A stretch of 16,956 nt of DNA from Prevotellaceae bacterium (lineage in GTDB: Bacteria; Bacteroidota; Bacteroidia; Bacteroidales; Bacteroidaceae): contig JAFLUV010000030.1 of NCBI GenBank assembly GCA_022508635.1, positions 1-16,956 on the forward strand. The letters are read 5' to 3'. This document shows, piece by piece, positions 14,593 to 16,956 of the stretch (its first letter is position 1; each line of letters starts with the position of its first letter). The notes beneath the pieces are model-generated. The model was not told where the DNA came from. It saw only the letters and a program-made list of their open reading frames with translations, and searched no databases. The translations under genes were made by a program, and so were the position numbers.

Positions 14593-15846
14593 ATGGTTGA
14601 GAACAAAATCTTCGAGGAAGCCCATATCGGCCCTTTGACTCTACGCAACCGTACTATCCGGAGCGCTGCCTTCGAGAGTATGTGTCCAGGCCACGAACCC
14701 AGTCAGGCGCTCTATGACTACCATACGAGCGTGGCACGGGGTGGGGTAGGAATGACTACGATAGCCTATGCCGCCGTGACAGAGAGCGGACTGAGCTTCG
14801 ATCGCCAGCTGGTGATGAAGCCCGAAATACTGCCCGGCCTTCGCCGCCTCACTGACGGCATCCATCGCGAAGGTGCTGCTGCCGGCATCCAGTTGGGGCA
14901 TTGTGGCAACATGAGCCACAGGGACATCTGTGGCTGTATACCTGTAGGTGCCAGCAATGGTTTTAATCTCTACAGCCCTACCATTGTCCGCGGACTCCGG
15001 CGTGACGAATTGCCTGTGCTGGCAAAAAAGTTCGGCGAGGCGGTCAATCTGGCTCGTGATGCGGGTTTCGATGAAGTAGAGATACACTGCGGACACGGCT
15101 ACCTGATAGACCAGTTCCTGAATCCCTATTTCAACCATCGCCGCGATGAATACGGAGGCTCACTGGAGAATCGCATGCGCTTCATGACGCTTTGTATTGA
15201 GGAAGTCATGAAAGCTGCCCGGGATGATATGGCTGTCGTGTGCAAGATGAATATGCGCGACGGACTTAAACACGGCATTACTCCCGAGGAACAGAGTATC
15301 CCGGTGGCGCGCAAGCTGCAAGAGCTCGGCGTACATGCCTTGGTACTGAGCGGCGGCCTTGTCAGTGCCACGCCGATGTATGTCATGCGCGGCGAACTGC
15401 CTTTGCAGACGATGACGCACTACATGGACAAGCCTTGGCTCAAGTATGGTATCCGGTCGTGCAAGCCCCTCGTGCGGAGCATTATGACAAAGACCGTCCC
15501 TTACGAGGAAGCCTTCTTCTTGCACGATGCACTGAAGTTCCGACAGGCATTGCCCGACATGACCCTCATTTACGTGGGCGGACTTGTAGCCGGCGACAAG
15601 ATAAACGAAGTGCTGGGGCATGGTTTCGAGGCTGTGCAAATGGCTCGCAGCCTGCTCAACGAACCGGACTTCGTGAACCGCCTTCGGGAAGACCCGCACC
15701 ATCGTTGCGGCTGTCGTCATAGCAACTACTGTATCGGTCGTATGTATACGCAGGAAATGGCTTGTCACCAGCATCTTTCCACACCGTTGCCTTCTGACTT
15801 GAGAAGGGAAATAGAGCGTATCGAAAGAGAACAGAACAAACTTTAA
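14593..15846 (+). CDS. Old Yellow Enzyme-type flavin reductase (5-beta-reductase candidate)
   Basis: A 417-residue TIM-barrel flavoprotein of the NADH:flavin oxidoreductase/OYE family, which reduces activated C=C bonds using FMN. Visible landmarks: LRNR at 17-20, QLGHCG at 100-105, the EIHCGHGYLIDQFLNP block at 163-178 with His165, His168 and Tyr170 aligning with the substrate-binding pair and proton-donor Tyr of OYE, the DEYGGSLENRMRF stretch at 185-197, and YVGGL then ARSLLNEP near 327-358 for phosphate and flavin binding. The C-terminus has Cys372, Cys374, Cys380 and Cys391, which may hold an iron-sulfur cluster as in BaiCD/2,4-dienoyl-CoA reductase-like enzymes, but the spacing is unusual. 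The second FAD/NAD domain of those about 640-residue enzymes is absent. Its place between a 5-alpha-reductase and an SDR suggests a delta4-3-oxo-steroid 5-beta-reductase (5BR) role (inference). Confidence 0.87.
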   Translation: MVENKIFEEAHIGPLTLRNRTIRSAAFESMCPGHEPSQALYDYHTSVARGGVGMTTIAYAAVTESGLSFDRQLVMKPEILPGLRRLTDGIHREGAAAGIQLGHCGNMSHRDICGCIPVGASNGFNLYSPTIVRGLRRDELPVLAKKFGEAVNLARDAGFDEVEIHCGHGYLIDQFLNPYFNHRRDEYGGSLENRMRFMTLCIEEVMKAARDDMAVVCKMNMRDGLKHGITPEEQSIPVARKLQELGVHALVLSGGLVSATPMYVMRGELPLQTMTHYMDKPWLKYGIRSCKPLVRSIMTKTVPYEEAFFLHDALKFRQALPDMTLIYVGGLVAGDKINEVLGHGFEAVQMARSLLNEPDFVNRLREDPHHRCGCRHSNYCIGRMYTQEMACHQHLSTPLPSDLRREIERIEREQNKL

Positions 15847-15858
15847 TCCCTTGGATAC

Positions 15859-16719
15859 ATGAAGACTGCAATCATAACCGGTGCCGGGACGGGTATGGGC
15901 CTGGAAGAAGCAAAGGCCGTAGCCGCCAAGGGCTATCATACCATTATGGCATGCTATCGTCCTGATGCTGATACAGAAGTGAAACGGCAGGAAATCATTC
16001 GCGAAACAGGTAATCAGGAAGTTGAAGTCATGGACATAGACCTTGCCGACCTGAGTGAAGTCTGCCGCTTTGCCACTATGGTAAAGAAGCGTATCCAGCA
16101 CCTTGACCTGCTGATGAACAATGCGGGCACCATACAGACTGCCTACCATCGTACACGCGACGGACTGGAGCATACGGTCAGTGTCAACTATGTCGGCCCT
16201 TATCTGCTTACGCGCCTGCTGCTGCCTCTGATGGGGAAGGGGAGCCGTATCGTCAATATGTCGTCCCTGACTTACAGGATTGGGCGCCTCGATTTCCCCG
16301 AGTTCTTTACACACGGACGCAAGACAGCTTTCTATCGCATCCCTATCTATTGTAACACCAAACTGGCGATAACCCTGTTCACCTTCCATCTGGCATCACT
16401 CCTGAAGGACAGGGGTATTACCGTCAATGCAGCCGACCCATGGATAGTATCGACGGAAATTATCCGCATGCACATGTTCTTTGACCCTCTCACCGACCTT
16501 TTCTTCCGTCCCTTTATCTATACTCCGCGCCAAGGTGCTGACACTGCCATCCATCTCCTGCTTGATGAAGACAAGGCTGGACAGACTGGTACATTTAATC
16601 GCTCAAATCGTATCGTCAATGTCGGTGACAAGTTCTATCATCATCCTCAGATGCAGGAACTATGGGATAGGACGGAGGCTATCGTCACAAAATATCTTAC
16701 AACACAGTCTTATGAATGA
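15859..16719 (+). CDS. Short-chain dehydrogenase (hydroxysteroid dehydrogenase candidate)
   Basis: A 286-residue classical SDR with a Rossmann fold. Cofactor motif TGAGTGMG at 7-14, NNAG at 87-90, and the active-site set Asn110 (SVNYVG), Ser136 (NMSSLTY), Tyr164 and Lys168 (YCNTK). Arg34 after the second strand, in ACYRPD, could favour NADP(H), but this is weak. The sequence style (TRDGLEHT.. SVNYVGPYLLT.. SRIVNMSS) resembles the retinol/steroid dehydrogenase branch of SDRs. Only 12 bp separate it from the OYE-type gene, so it is the third gene of the operon. The likely job is interconversion of a 3-hydroxyl and 3-oxo group on the steroid or bile-acid ring; 3-alpha versus 3-beta specificity cannot be read from the sequence. 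The open frame is intact and ends at TGA 16717-16719, 6 bp before repeat array A2. Confidence 0.88.
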   Translation: MKTAIITGAGTGMGLEEAKAVAAKGYHTIMACYRPDADTEVKRQEIIRETGNQEVEVMDIDLADLSEVCRFATMVKKRIQHLDLLMNNAGTIQTAYHRTRDGLEHTVSVNYVGPYLLTRLLLPLMGKGSRIVNMSSLTYRIGRLDFPEFFTHGRKTAFYRIPIYCNTKLAITLFTFHLASLLKDRGITVNAADPWIVSTEIIRMHMFFDPLTDLFFRPFIYTPRQGADTAIHLLLDEDKAGQTGTFNRSNRIVNVGDKFYHHPQMQELWDRTEAIVTKYLTTQSYE

Positions 16720-16725
16720 AGAAAT

Positions 16726-16840
16726 ACTTAACTGGCTTTGAAGTATTTGCTGAGTATTTCCAAAGTTTCACTTAAGTATTTTGAAAGTCTTACCCAAGTG
16801 TTTTTGAAACTCTGTTCAAAAACCAAACAACTGTAATTTG
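16726..16840. repeat. Array A2: second copy of the 22-bp ACTTAAGT-type array with tail
   Basis: Units start at 16726, 16748, 16770 and 16792, an exact 22-bp period, with more divergence than array A1 (ACTTAACT, TGCTGAGT, ACTTAAGT, ACCCAAGT as leading octamers). Spacers read about TTTGAAAGT. The last unit runs into CTCTGTTCAAAAACC (from 16810), then AAACAACTGTAATTTG, closely like the tail of A1 (CTCTGTTTCAGAG, AAACATGTAATTT). It begins just after the dehydrogenase stop. Confidence 0.75.
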
Positions 16841-16956
16841 TTGGACTCACGTTGTGGTATCTTTTTTATTTAGCTCAGGGATAATGTTTTAGGAAACCCT
16901 GAGTGTTTCTAAAACTTCGTTTCGTGGAAAAATCAGCCATGAAACCACAAGCTCTA
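16841..16956. other. Non-coding right edge with a possible terminator
   Basis: CTCAGGG (16874-16880) and CCCTGAG (16897-16903) form a 7-bp stem with a 16-nt loop, a weak candidate for the operon's terminator. It is followed by GTGTTTCTAAAACTT, which again resembles one unit of the ACTTAAGT family. No gene is visible up to the window end. Confidence 0.35.

Noticed and set aside
15160..16389. 409-codon minus-strand open frame across the OYE and SDR genes
   Set aside because: It runs antisense across two well-supported genes and shows no family resemblance.

Overview
The window looks like the chromosome of an anaerobic member of the Bacteroidota, most likely order Bacteroidales and perhaps Prevotellaceae (inference). 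Support: intergenic -7 boxes of the Bacteroidota type (TAnnTTTG) lie upstream of several genes, Shine-Dalgarno sequences are weak or absent, a single-chain pyruvate:ferredoxin oxidoreductase is present, and prolyl-tRNA synthetase is of the short archaeal/eukaryotic type. No tRNA, rRNA, CRISPR array or intact insertion sequence was seen.

Left part, minus strand (96-6438): prolyl-tRNA synthetase (proS) is followed by a 12-helix MFS-type transporter whose GTG start overlaps the proS stop. After a 0.3 kb gap with a promoter come glutaminyl-tRNA synthetase (glnS) and, 41 bp downstream, a tetratricopeptide-repeat protein.

Middle, plus strand (6611-9638): divergent from proS is a glycine-zipper OmpA-family lipoprotein. 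A terminator and an array of 22-bp ACTTAAGT repeats follow, then a monofunctional peptidoglycan glycosyltransferase (mtgA) and an AAA_14/DUF4143-type ATPase. The ATPase has its own near-perfect Bacteroidota promoter and an unusual Walker B sequence (Asp-Gln instead of Asp-Glu).

Right part, plus strand (9727-16719): pyruvate:ferredoxin oxidoreductase (nifJ) ends at a very strong terminator. A second array with the same 21-22 bp period but a different palindromic core (TTCGCGAA) follows. Then comes a tight three-gene operon: a eukaryote-like steroid 5-alpha-reductase membrane protein, a single-domain Old Yellow Enzyme-type flavoprotein that is a 5-beta-reductase candidate, and a short-chain dehydrogenase that is a 3-hydroxysteroid dehydrogenase candidate. 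This combination resembles, from memory, the 5AR/5BR/HSDH gene sets that gut Bacteroidota use to convert 3-oxo bile acids such as 3-oxo-lithocholate into allo- and iso-bile acids. It is the most interesting functional system in the window. PFOR supplies low-potential electrons in the same cell, but no direct link to the steroid genes is shown.

The window ends in a second copy of the ACTTAAGT array. It shares not only the repeat but also a conserved 3' tail with the first copy, so the two look like members of a dispersed intergenic repeat family.
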